From contig NZ_UNRG01000002.1 of the NCBI RefSeq assembly GCF_900537115.1, positions 609,830 through 673,829 of the forward strand: a DNA stretch of 64,000 bases. Direction: 5' to 3'. Made by a program: the position numbers and the translations under genes. The DNA comes from Arthrobacter sp. Alg241-R88. GTDB lineage: Bacteria > Actinomycetota > Actinomycetes > Actinomycetales > Micrococcaceae. Position 1 is the stretch's first letter. Every line of letters starts with the position of its first letter. Under the pieces are notes generated by a model. That model saw only the letters and a program-made list of their open reading frames with translations, was not told where the DNA came from and made no database searches. Positions 21,246 through 30,495 of this stretch are shown here, piece by piece.

Positions 21246-21267
21246 TTCCCCGCCTCACAGGACGGAA
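21246..21267 (-). promoter_or_regulatory. PyrR-binding RNA loop in the pyrR leader
   Basis: Read on the minus strand, UCCUGUGAGGC (21252-21262) fits the PyrR recognition consensus UCCNGNGAGGY exactly. Flanking bases form the expected stem: CCG pairs with CGG, one U is bulged, CC pairs with GG, and UGUGA is the loop. UU/AA can extend the stem further out. The 3' side ends at the pyrR Shine-Dalgarno AAGGGGAG (21239-21246). Bound PyrR could therefore block ribosome entry, the mechanism described for Mycobacterium smegmatis. No intrinsic terminator is seen, which also argues for translational control. Confidence 0.78.
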
Positions 21268-21410
21268 TTAAAAAAGGATCATGTGCGTTCCAAAATTACC
21301 ACATGGGCCTGGCGTGACCCGTCCCGGGACAGCGCGGTGATGGTCACACTCGCGGGCCCACGTGCCGCGGGTCCTTGGACGCGTGGCGTGAGCCACTTAG
21401 GCTTTCGGGT

Positions 21411-22691
21411 ATGTCGATGCATCCCCGCTACCCTGCGTCCGGGCCACCCGAAGATCCCTTCCGGGGAGCGGGCGCCCCGCTCCCGCACGAAGCCAACCCA
21501 AGCTGGATGGGGCACGTGCAGCCGGAGAACTACCGCCCGGCGCCGGGGCATCAGGGCCGGCCCGTGGATACGGTGGTGCCGCCGCAGGTCCAGGGAACGG
21601 TGGTTCATGCCGGCCGGACCCGCAGCGGCGGGTTGCTGGGGCTGACCATCGGCGGCAGCGCCCTGGCTTTCCTCAGCCTCTTCCTGGTGGTGCCGTTCCT
21701 GCTCTCGAACACGGGGCCGGCCGGCTTCCTGGTGGGATTCCTGGCCTCGCTCATTCCCCTGTCGGTGGTGCTCCTGGCCGTGTATGTCATCGACAAGTGG
21801 GAACCTGAGCCCAAGCGGCTCCTGTACTTCGCCTTCACCTGGGGCGCTGCGGTGTCCATCGCGGTTACCCTGCTCATCCAACCGTTTTTTGTGCTGGGCT
21901 TCCAGTTGTCCGACGGAGCGGACCTGCAGACCTACATGGCCACAGTGCAGGCGCCCATCGTGGAAGAGTTCGCCAAGTCCTTGGGACTGCTGCTTCTGCT
22001 CCTGCTGGCCAGGAAACACTTCGACGGACCTGTGGACGGAGTGGTTTTCGCCTTCACTATTGCCGGCGGCTTCGCCTTCACCGAGAACATCCTGTATTTC
22101 GGCCGGGCCATCGCGGAATCGGCGGACCCGGCCGGCAACTTCGCCCAGGTGTTTTTCCTCCGCGGTGTGATGTCCCCCTTTGCCCACGCCATCTTCACCG
22201 GCACCACCGGGCTCATCATGGGCTTCGCCGCGCGGCGCTGGCACGCAGGCGCATCGGTAGCCGCCTTCTTCGTGGGGCTGCTGCCGGCCATGTTCCTGCA
22301 TAACCGCTGGAACAGCATGGGCCAGGGCTTCCTGGTGGACTACATCCTGGTCCAGGTTCCCATCTTCTTCCTTGCCGTGGCGGGCATCATCCTCCTGCGC
22401 GTGGCGGAGAAGCGGCTGACGCGCCAACGGCTGCTCGAATACTCCGCCGCCGGCTGGTTCACCCCCGCCGAGGTGGAGCTCCTCGCCACGTTGGGTGGCC
22501 GCCGAACAGCCTTGAACTGGGCCGGCAGCTACGGCAGGAAACGGCAGATGAAGCAATTCCTGAAAGCGGCCACCCAGCTGGCGAATACCCGCCAGCGCAT
22601 CCTCAGCGGCCGGGACGTGCAGTTGCACCTGGCTGAAGAGCGCCAGCAGCTGCAGCGCATCCTGGCCCTGCGGGCCGCCGTCGCCCATTAA
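21411..22691 (+). CDS. PrsW-family intramembrane metalloprotease
   Basis: This 426-residue polytopic membrane protein has a Pro-rich cytosolic N-terminus of about 70 residues followed by several hydrophobic helices. The PrsW-family residues are visible: APIVEEFAKSLG (double Glu), GFAFTENILYF and MSPFAHAIFTG. These supply the acidic and His residues of the proposed metalloprotease site. In Bacillus PrsW cleaves an anti-sigma factor; whether this one has such a target is unknown. The start is ATG at 21411, with a second ATG two codons on. It is divergent from pyrR and ends 48 bases before a strong terminator. Confidence 0.87.
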   Translation: MSMHPRYPASGPPEDPFRGAGAPLPHEANPSWMGHVQPENYRPAPGHQGRPVDTVVPPQVQGTVVHAGRTRSGGLLGLTIGGSALAFLSLFLVVPFLLSNTGPAGFLVGFLASLIPLSVVLLAVYVIDKWEPEPKRLLYFAFTWGAAVSIAVTLLIQPFFVLGFQLSDGADLQTYMATVQAPIVEEFAKSLGLLLLLLLARKHFDGPVDGVVFAFTIAGGFAFTENILYFGRAIAESADPAGNFAQVFFLRGVMSPFAHAIFTGTTGLIMGFAARRWHAGASVAAFFVGLLPAMFLHNRWNSMGQGFLVDYILVQVPIFFLAVAGIILLRVAEKRLTRQRLLEYSAAGWFTPAEVELLATLGGRRTALNWAGSYGRKRQMKQFLKAATQLANTRQRILSGRDVQLHLAEERQQLQRILALRAAVAH

Positions 22692-22739
22692 ACGCTGCCG
22701 CCCACCTAAGGGCATTCGCTGGCCGTTTTAAAAAGCGAA

Positions 22740-22770
22740 GGGCCGGCCTCCACACTGTGGAGGCCGGCCC
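22740..22770. terminator. Bidirectional intrinsic terminator between the PrsW gene and nusB
   Basis: GGGCCGGCCTCCACA is followed after one base by its exact complement, giving two 15-base arms. TTT follows on the plus strand and CTTCGCTTTTT follows on the minus strand. It sits between two convergent genes, so it can end transcription from both. Confidence 0.9.
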
Positions 22771-22787
22771 TTTGCGGTTCCTGCCAG

Positions 22788-23198
22788 CTAAGCGAGCAGG
22801 GAAGGCTTCAGCTGCTGCAGCCGGCCCAGGAGGCCGTTGATGAACTGCGGCGACTCGTCAGTGGACAGCGTCTTGGCCAACGCAACCGCTTCGCTCACCG
22901 CCACGCCGTCCGGGACGTCGTCGTTGTACAGGAGTTCCCAGGTACCGATCCGGAGGATGATGCGGTCAACTGAGGGCATCCGCTCCAGGCTCCAGCCCTG
23001 CGAGTACGTTTCGAGGAACTCATCGATGGCTGCCTGCTGGGAAAGCACGCCCTCAACGATTTCCAGGGTGTACGGGTTAACGATCTGGTCAGTCTTCTCC
23101 CGACGCGCCCGGAGCACGTCGAAGGCCGAAACCGAGCGCTGCTCTGCTTCGAAAAGAACGTCCAGGGCCCTGTTTCGGGCTTTACCGCGGGCGCTCAC
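22788..23198 (-). CDS. nusB: Transcription antitermination factor NusB
   Basis: This 136-residue all-helical protein binds boxA RNA with S10 (NusE) in rRNA antitermination. Family features are ARNRALDVLFEAEQR at the N-terminus, ERMPSVDRIILRIGTWELLY in the centre and ALAKTLSTDESPQFINGLLGRL at the end. The start is GTG at 23198, overlapping the efp stop by one base (TAGTG). The efp-nusB pair is a conserved actinobacterial arrangement. Confidence 0.96.
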   Translation of the reverse strand: MSARGKARNRALDVLFEAEQRSVSAFDVLRARREKTDQIVNPYTLEIVEGVLSQQAAIDEFLETYSQGWSLERMPSVDRIILRIGTWELLYNDDVPDGVAVSEAVALAKTLSTDESPQFINGLLGRLQQLKPSLLA

Positions 23199-23761
23199 TA
23201 CTCGGTGACCCGGCCGAGGTAGCTGCCGTCGCGGGTGTCCACCTTGACCTTGGTGTTGTTCTCGATGAACAGCGGAACCTGGATCTCGTAGCCGGTTTCA
23301 AGGGTCGCGGGCTTGGTGCCGGCCGAGGAGCGGTCGCCCTGCAGGCCAGGCTCGGTGTAGGTGATCTCGAGGACAACGCTCGGCGGCAGTTCGATGTACA
23401 GCGGGGTGCCCTCGTGGATGGCGATGTTGACCATCTGGTTTTCGAGCATGAAGTTGGTGGCGTCGCCTACCGTAGCTCCGGAAACCGTGATCTGGTCGTA
23501 GTCGGAGGTGTCCATGAACACGAAGTCCGCGCCATCCTGGTACAGGTACTGGTAGTCGCGGCGGTCCACGGTGGCGGTCTCGATCTTGAGCCCGGCGTTG
23601 AACGTCTTGTCCACGACCTTTCCGGACATCACGTTGCGCATCTTGGTACGAACAAAGGCGCCACCCTTGCCCGGCTTGACGTGCTGGAATTCGATGATGT
23701 TCCAGAGCTGGCCCTCAAGCTTCAGGACCGTTCCGTTCTTGATGTCGTTAGTGGTTGCCAC
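23198..23761 (-). CDS. efp: Elongation factor P
   Basis: This 187-residue translation factor relieves ribosome stalling at proline runs. It has the three-barrel EF-P layout: [14 protein letters not shown] at the start, the functional loop [15 protein letters not shown] with the tip lysine near residue 33, and the C-terminal [23 protein letters not shown]. The loop reads PGKGG rather than the PGKGP described for some actinobacteria. No epmA, epmB or ymfI-type modification gene is nearby. The start is GTG at 23761 with AGAGGAAA upstream. Confidence 0.96.
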   Translation of the reverse strand: MATTNDIKNGTVLKLEGQLWNIIEFQHVKPGKGGAFVRTKMRNVMSGKVVDKTFNAGLKIETATVDRRDYQYLYQDGADFVFMDTSDYDQITVSGATVGDATNFMLENQMVNIAIHEGTPLYIELPPSVVLEITYTEPGLQGDRSSAGTKPATLETGYEIQVPLFIENNTKVKVDTRDGSYLGRVTE

Positions 23762-23932
23762 TGGTTTCCTCTGGTTTCTTTGTCTGCTCGCGTGCTCAGA
23801 CGTTGTATGCCGGGCAGGCCTGCCATTCGGCTTGCCAGCGCGTGTTTGTCAAAAATCGGGTCTTCGAAAAAATTCAAGAACTATTCTACCGGTAAAACGG
23901 CGGGCACCTTCCGGACCGCCCCCGCTGCGGTG

Positions 23933-24450
23933 TCAGCAGGCCAGGTCCAGGACATCCCGGGCACGCTGCAGCGCCACCGTGGACGAGTAAATCAGGGCGG
24001 CGTCTGCGGACTCGGCCACCCGTAGGTCCAGGGCGCGGGCGAAGGATTCAACGGCCGCCGACGTTTGTCCCGCGCTGTACTGGGTCTTGCCCAGGAACTG
24101 CAGGACCAGCGCCTCGCGGGGTGTCCCCTGCACCTCGGCAAGCAGCTGCCGGAACAGCTCCACTGCCCGGTCCAGCCGGTTCGAAACCCTCAGCACTTCG
24201 GCCTCAAAGGCCCGCAACTTGAAGGACTCGGGGTCCTTGAACCGCGCCTCGGCCAGCAGTTCCGCCGCCTCAGCCGCGTGTCCTTCCACCAGCAGGACAA
24301 AGATGTGGTCTGCGGGGTCGGTGGACACTGCCAGCGCCTCCCGGCAGGCGTCCTGGTTCACGATCTGCGGCAGCAGTGATTCAGGGTTGATGCGGATACC
24401 CGGGAAGCCTGCCTCCGGCCAGTCCGCTGTTCCCTCCATGTCGCCGAGCA

Positions 24451-24451
<1 letters not shown>
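23933..24451 (-). CDS. TPR-like helical repeat protein, unknown function
   Basis: This 172-residue soluble protein has no signal peptide or membrane helix. Its middle and C-terminal parts look like tetratricopeptide helices: DHIFVLLVEGHAAEAAELLAEA, SNRLDRAVELFRQLL, and QYSAGQTSAAVESFARALDL. The first 30 residues (WPEAGFPGIRINPESLLPQIV) are not repeat-like. Its ATG overlaps the aroB stop by one base (TGATG), so it is coupled to the aromatic operon, and it is followed by a 171-base gap before efp. I do not recognise a specific family. A second ATG at residue 5 is an alternative start. Confidence 0.8.
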
Positions 24452-26105
<1,654 letters not shown>

Positions 26106-27314
26106 TTACTGGCCGATCGAGTCCAGGGACGCCGGAATGCTGTCCAGGTAACCCTTGATGTTGCGTGCGGTTTCCGCCACGGAATCGCCGCCGAACTTTT
26201 CTGTGACCGCTTCGGCCAGGACAAGTGCCACCATGGCTTCCGCCACCACACCCGCGGCCGGGACGGCACAGACGTCGGAGCGCTGGTGGTGTGCCTTCGC
26301 GGGTTCTCCGGTACTGACGTCGATGGTCTTCAGTGCGCGGGGAACCGTAGCGATGGGTTTCATGGCCGCGCGGACGCGCAGCACATCGCCGATGCTCATG
26401 CCGCCTTCGATGCCGCCCGCACGGTTGCTGGTGCGGACAATGCGGCCGTCAGCGTCCCGGACGATCTCGTCGTGGGCAGCCGAACCGCGGCGGGCAGCGG
26501 TCAGGAAGCCATCGCCGACCTCCACACCCTTGATCGCCTGGATGCCCATCAGGGCGGCCGCGAGGCGGGAATCGAGCCTGCGGTCCCAATGCACGTAGCT
26601 GCCAAGTCCCGGGGGAAGTCCGTAGGCGAGGACTTCAACCACGCCGCCCAGGGTTTCGCCTTCCTTGTGCGCCGCATCCACCTCGGCCACCATCGCATCG
26701 GACGTTTCCCGGTCGAAGCAGCGCAACGGATCCGCGTCCAGGGCCAGGACGTCGGTGGGAAGAGGCAGCGGACGCCCTTCGGGCACGGTGACGGTCGCGA
26801 TGGAGACGGTGTGGCTGACGAGTTCGATGCCAAGGTGCTTCAGGAACTGCGCTGCCACCGTTCCCATGGCCACGCGGGTGGCAGTCTCGCGGGCGCTGGC
26901 GCGTTCCAGGACGGGGCGGGCCTCGTCAAAGCCGTACTTCTGCATTCCGGTGAAGTCGGCATGGCCGGGCCGCGGGCGGGTCAGCGGCGCGTTGCGGGCC
27001 TGGTCGGCGAGCAGCTCCGCGTCCACCGGATCGGCAGACATGATCTGCTCCCATTTGGGCCATTCCGTATTGCCCACCTGGATGGCGACGGGGCCTCCCT
27101 GGGTGCGTCCGTGCCGGACTCCGCCGAGGATTGTCACAACGTCCTGTTCGAACTTCATGCGTGCACCGCGCCCGTAGCCCAGGCGGCGGCGGGCCAGTGA
27201 ATCGGCGATGTGCCCGCTGGTGATTTCAACACCGGCGGGGACGCCTTCAATAATTCCCATCAAGGCCGGACCATGGGATTCACCGGCAGTCAACCAACGC
27301 AACATATTTTCCAT
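26106..27314 (-). CDS. aroC: Chorismate synthase
   Basis: This 402-residue FMN-dependent enzyme makes chorismate from EPSP. Signatures are [15 protein letters not shown] at the start, [22 protein letters not shown], and [17 protein letters not shown] at 27314 gives MENMLRW; an alternative ATG at 27305 removes three residues and is better spaced from GGA. It is upstream of aroK and 17 bases after aroE. Confidence 0.97.
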   Translation of the reverse strand: MENMLRWLTAGESHGPALMGIIEGVPAGVEITSGHIADSLARRRLGYGRGARMKFEQDVVTILGGVRHGRTQGGPVAIQVGNTEWPKWEQIMSADPVDAELLADQARNAPLTRPRPGHADFTGMQKYGFDEARPVLERASARETATRVAMGTVAAQFLKHLGIELVSHTVSIATVTVPEGRPLPLPTDVLALDADPLRCFDRETSDAMVAEVDAAHKEGETLGGVVEVLAYGLPPGLGSYVHWDRRLDSRLAAALMGIQAIKGVEVGDGFLTAARRGSAAHDEIVRDADGRIVRTSNRAGGIEGGMSIGDVLRVRAAMKPIATVPRALKTIDVSTGEPAKAHHQRSDVCAVPAAGVVAEAMVALVLAEAVTEKFGGDSVAETARNIKGYLDSIPASLDSIGQ

Positions 27315-27331
27315 CCTGCCACGTATGGCGG

Positions 27332-28192
27332 TTACAACGCCCGCCGGGGAAGGCCGACTGCGTCACACATCACATCTATGACGGATGCGTTAACTTCCTC
27401 TTCGAGGCGGCTGAACAGTCGTACCTGCTCCACCGCTTGGTACAGCAGCATTTCGAGGCCGGGCACCACGGCGCCGCCGCCGGTCTCCCACACGGACGCG
27501 ATCAGGCTGGGCCAGGGATCGTAGGCCACATCCAGCAAAACGCCGGGCGTGGAGGTCTTCAGCGCCGCGATTTCGGATGCCAGCCCGTCTGCCGCGCGCG
27601 GCGGCAGCGTGGAAATGACGACGTCGGCAGCAGCCGTTGCTTTCGCGGCCTCCGTGAGTGGGCGGATCACCAGGGAAAGGCCAAGGCTTTCTCCTGCGGC
27701 GCGTACTTCGGCCGTGCGTGAGGGGTCACGGACGAAGATCCGGGCCGAGCCGCCTCCCAGCTCGGACAGGGCCGCAACGGCCGCGGCCGCTGTGCCGCCC
27801 CCGCCGAGGATGACGGGGGCCGCAGGGGTGCTGGCGCCAGCGTGCCGGACGGCGTTGACGATTCCTGTGACATCGGTATTGAACCCGATGGCCCGGAAGC
27901 CGCCCGCGTGCTCCTCGAAGGACACGGTGTTCACCACGCCAAGGGTCCGTGCCACGCCGCGGACTTCGTCCACCTCGCCCACCATGGCGGTTTTCAGGGG
28001 CATGGTGACTGAAAGGCCGCGCCAGCCCGGCTGGTTGCGGAGCTGCCGCATCAGCGACGGCAGCAGTTGTTCAGTGACGTCGATGGCCGTGTAGCTGATG
28101 CCGATGCCGAGCCGGCTGTACGCCGCGTGATGCAGTGCCGGAGACTTTGAGTGGCTGATGGGGTGGCCCAGGACGGCTGCCCGCAGGCTCAT
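27332..28192 (-). CDS. aroE: Shikimate dehydrogenase
   Basis: This 286-residue enzyme reduces 3-dehydroshikimate with NADPH. The substrate site [18 protein letters not shown] begins near residue 8, VTMPLKTAM contains the catalytic lysine, and [16 protein letters not shown] is the nucleotide loop. The frame extends to 28219, but ATG at 28192 is placed by a four-base ATGA overlap with the mltG stop and lines up with the family's N-terminus. It is the first true aromatic gene after mltG. Confidence 0.95.
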   Translation of the reverse strand: MSLRAAVLGHPISHSKSPALHHAAYSRLGIGISYTAIDVTEQLLPSLMRQLRNQPGWRGLSVTMPLKTAMVGEVDEVRGVARTLGVVNTVSFEEHAGGFRAIGFNTDVTGIVNAVRHAGASTPAAPVILGGGGTAAAAVAALSELGGGSARIFVRDPSRTAEVRAAGESLGLSLVIRPLTEAAKATAAADVVISTLPPRAADGLASEIAALKTSTPGVLLDVAYDPWPSLIASVWETGGGAVVPGLEMLLYQAVEQVRLFSRLEEEVNASVIDVMCDAVGLPRRAL

Positions 28193-29898
28193 GTGCAGCG
28201 GCCGACGTTCGCCATGCACCAGGCGTTGTACTGGTCAACGTAGCCGTTGTGTTCAGCCAGGGTGCGGGAGAACTTCGTCTCCTTGGTGTCCAGGTTGATG
28301 GTTACCCAGTACAGGTAGTCGTTTGACTTGGGCTTGGCGGCAGCATCAATGGCCGTCTTTCCCGGCGAACCAATAGGCCCAGGGGGCAGGCCCGGATTCG
28401 CATAGGTGTTGTACGGGTTGGACTTGTCCTGGCGCTGTTCTTCCGTGAAGTTATAGCTCTTCGTGCCCAGGCCGTACGTGACAGCCGAATCCACCTGCAG
28501 GAACCCGTTGGTCTGGTCGTTGGGCTTGAGGCGGTTGTAGATGGCTCCGGCTACGTCCCCGTATTCTGCCTGGCCACCCTCCGCCTGCACGATGCTGGCC
28601 ACGATGACGGCCTCATACTGCTTGGCAGGATCAGTGATGCCTTGAGCCTCCAGCTCGTCAACGGTGATCTTGACCAGGGATTGGAGGATGTCCTTTGCGG
28701 GCGTGCCAAGCGGGTAACGGTGCTCGCCGGGGGCCAGGTACCCTTCCAGGTTCTTAGCCGTTGCTGGCAGGCCGAACTGCGCCGGCTGGTTGCTGAGGGC
28801 CTGCAGATCCTGGATGGAAATGCCCGAACCTTCCGAGATGGCCTGCAGCGACTCACCTATACGCAGGCCGGCGCTCAGGGCGAAGTAGATCACTTTCGCC
28901 TGGTCCTTGCCGAGCAGGACGTTGACGGCGTCGGAGTTCTTCATCTGCGTCTTGAAGGTGTAATCGCCCGGCGCCAGGACCCCGCCGGAGGCGTTGAACG
29001 CCTGGAGGAACGTATCGGAATTCGCCACCACCTGCTCACCCTCCAGCTTGGTGGCTACGGAACGGGTGCCTTCCCCGTTCTCGACCGTCACCATCACCTC
29101 GCCAGAACCGGGGCCCGGGTAGTCGCTGGGCTTGTCATTGCCCAGCAATGGCTTCAAGAACTGGGCGCCGACGGCGACGGCCGTCACGAAAACCGCAAGC
29201 GTGAGGAACAGCGCCAGCAACCGCCGGCGGCGGCGGACCTTTTTCGAGGGCTTCACCACTACGGGCGCTGCCGCAGCGCCGGGCAGGAACTCGTGGTGGC
29301 CCGGCTCGTGGTGCGCATCGTCGTACTGCCCGTGGTCATAGTGCCCCTCGTGGTGGAGGGCGTCGTCAGGCTGCACGCCCTCCTGGTAGTGATGCCCCTC
29401 TTCAAAACGGGCATCGTCTTCATAGTGCCCACCTGCTGAATGCTGGTGGCCGGCGAAGGCAGGCTCAGGGTAGGACGCATGCACGTCGTCGTAAGGATCG
29501 TCGCCCTGCAGAACCTCGGGACGGTGCACGTCCCCCTGCTGCAGGTCGCCGTGCTGCACGTCCCCATGCTGCAGGTCGTCGTCGTGCAGGGGGATTTCCG
29601 GGTGCTGCCCAGCGGGCTGCGGCTCATCAGGAACGTCCTGGATGGACGGCGGTGCTTGAGGAGCAGCCGGAATGGAGTGCTCTTCAGGGGCCGAAGGAAC
29701 CGGGGATGCCGCAGCGGACGGTGGCTCAGAAGGCGGCGGCGGAACGTCGTGCCCCGTTTCGTAGGCCTGCTCGGGCACTGCGCCCTGGAGTCCTGTGTCA
29801 GAGGTCTTTTCGCGCGCCCGGATTTCCTTGCGGGTCAGCGGCCGCGCCGCCCCGGCATCCAAGGGGCCGGAAGCGTCGTCAATATTGGCAGGACTCAC
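28189..29898 (-). CDS. mltG: Endolytic murein transglycosylase with long acidic/His-rich N-terminal tail
   Basis: The protein is 569 residues, much longer than typical MltG. The C-terminal YceG domain has IVASIVQAEGGQAEYGDVAGAI with the probable catalytic Glu, then YNRLKPN, LQVDSAVTYGLG and NPYNTYANPGLPPGPIGSPG. One membrane helix lies at about residues 226-246 after a run of arginines. The first 220 residues are predicted cytoplasmic and low complexity; residues 99-203 are dominated by His, Asp, Glu and Gly. MltG cuts nascent peptidoglycan strands at the outer face of the membrane. The start is GTG at 29898, overlapping ruvX by four bases. Confidence 0.94.
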   Translation of the reverse strand: MSPANIDDASGPLDAGAARPLTRKEIRAREKTSDTGLQGAVPEQAYETGHDVPPPPSEPPSAAASPVPSAPEEHSIPAAPQAPPSIQDVPDEPQPAGQHPEIPLHDDDLQHGDVQHGDLQQGDVHRPEVLQGDDPYDDVHASYPEPAFAGHQHSAGGHYEDDARFEEGHHYQEGVQPDDALHHEGHYDHGQYDDAHHEPGHHEFLPGAAAAPVVVKPSKKVRRRRRLLALFLTLAVFVTAVAVGAQFLKPLLGNDKPSDYPGPGSGEVMVTVENGEGTRSVATKLEGEQVVANSDTFLQAFNASGGVLAPGDYTFKTQMKNSDAVNVLLGKDQAKVIYFALSAGLRIGESLQAISEGSGISIQDLQALSNQPAQFGLPATAKNLEGYLAPGEHRYPLGTPAKDILQSLVKITVDELEAQGITDPAKQYEAVIVASIVQAEGGQAEYGDVAGAIYNRLKPNDQTNGFLQVDSAVTYGLGTKSYNFTEEQRQDKSNPYNTYANPGLPPGPIGSPGKTAIDAAAKPKSNDYLYWVTINLDTKETKFSRTLAEHNGYVDQYNAWCMANVGRCT

Positions 29899-30488
29899 TG
29901 TTGCCTTCCATCTGAAAATCGGTCCGTGTCCGTGGTGGCGCGGACGGACTCGTCCACCTCGCCGCCCCCCGGGTCCACGGAAGGGGAGGGCGCGGTCACG
30001 CGTCGACCGACATCCGATCCCCTGGCTTTCTGCATGTCGAGGGCGTGCTGAAGGATACCTGCCGCCGCGACCTGATCAACTACTTTACGGTGATCCCGGC
30101 TGCTCATGCCAGCTTCATGCAGGTTGCGGTGGGCCGTAACGCTGCTCAAGCGCTCATCCACCAGGTTCACCGGCACAGCCAGGGCACGTGTTGCCAGCTC
30201 TGCGGCCAGCAGCTCGGCGTACTCGGTGGCCATCCTGGCCGACGCGTGCTCTTCGCCCTTCATGGTCCGGGGCAGGCCCACGAAGACCTGCACAGCGCCA
30301 AGTTCCTCCACCAAGTTGGCGATGACCCGGACATCCGAGTTTTTCTTTGCGTTCCGGTCCAGCGTCTTGTACGGCGTGGCCAGGATTGAGTCGCGATCGC
30401 AGATGGCCACACCTACCCGGACCGTGCCAACGTCAACCCCCAGTTTGATGCCCTGGGGGCTGCCGCCGGCCGCTGTTGGATTGGTCAT
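29895..30488 (-). CDS. ruvX: Putative pre-16S rRNA nuclease / Holliday junction resolvase-like protein (RuvX/YqgF)
   Basis: This 197-residue RNase H-fold protein shows LGVDVGTVRVGVAICD at residues 16-31 (first catalytic Asp), VFVGLPRTMKGEEHA and NLVDERLSSVTAHRNL with a second acidic site. The family is implicated in 16S rRNA 5'-end processing and was named for resolvase similarity. The tail beyond about residue 165 is polar and unconserved. ATG at 30488 is seven bases after alaS. Confidence 0.93.
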   Translation of the reverse strand: MTNPTAAGGSPQGIKLGVDVGTVRVGVAICDRDSILATPYKTLDRNAKKNSDVRVIANLVEELGAVQVFVGLPRTMKGEEHASARMATEYAELLAAELATRALAVPVNLVDERLSSVTAHRNLHEAGMSSRDHRKVVDQVAAAGILQHALDMQKARGSDVGRRVTAPSPSVDPGGGEVDESVRATTDTDRFSDGRQQ

Positions 30489-30495
30489 GGGAGGT

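Noticed and set aside
21232..21258. GTG at 21258 as the pyrR start
   Set aside because: It lies in the PyrR-binding loop and lacks a ribosome site, while TTG at 21231 has AAGGGGAG.
21279..22715. Long minus-strand open frame opposite the PrsW-type protease gene
   Set aside because: Gln/His/Gly-rich shadow; the plus-strand frame has the protease motifs and membrane helices.
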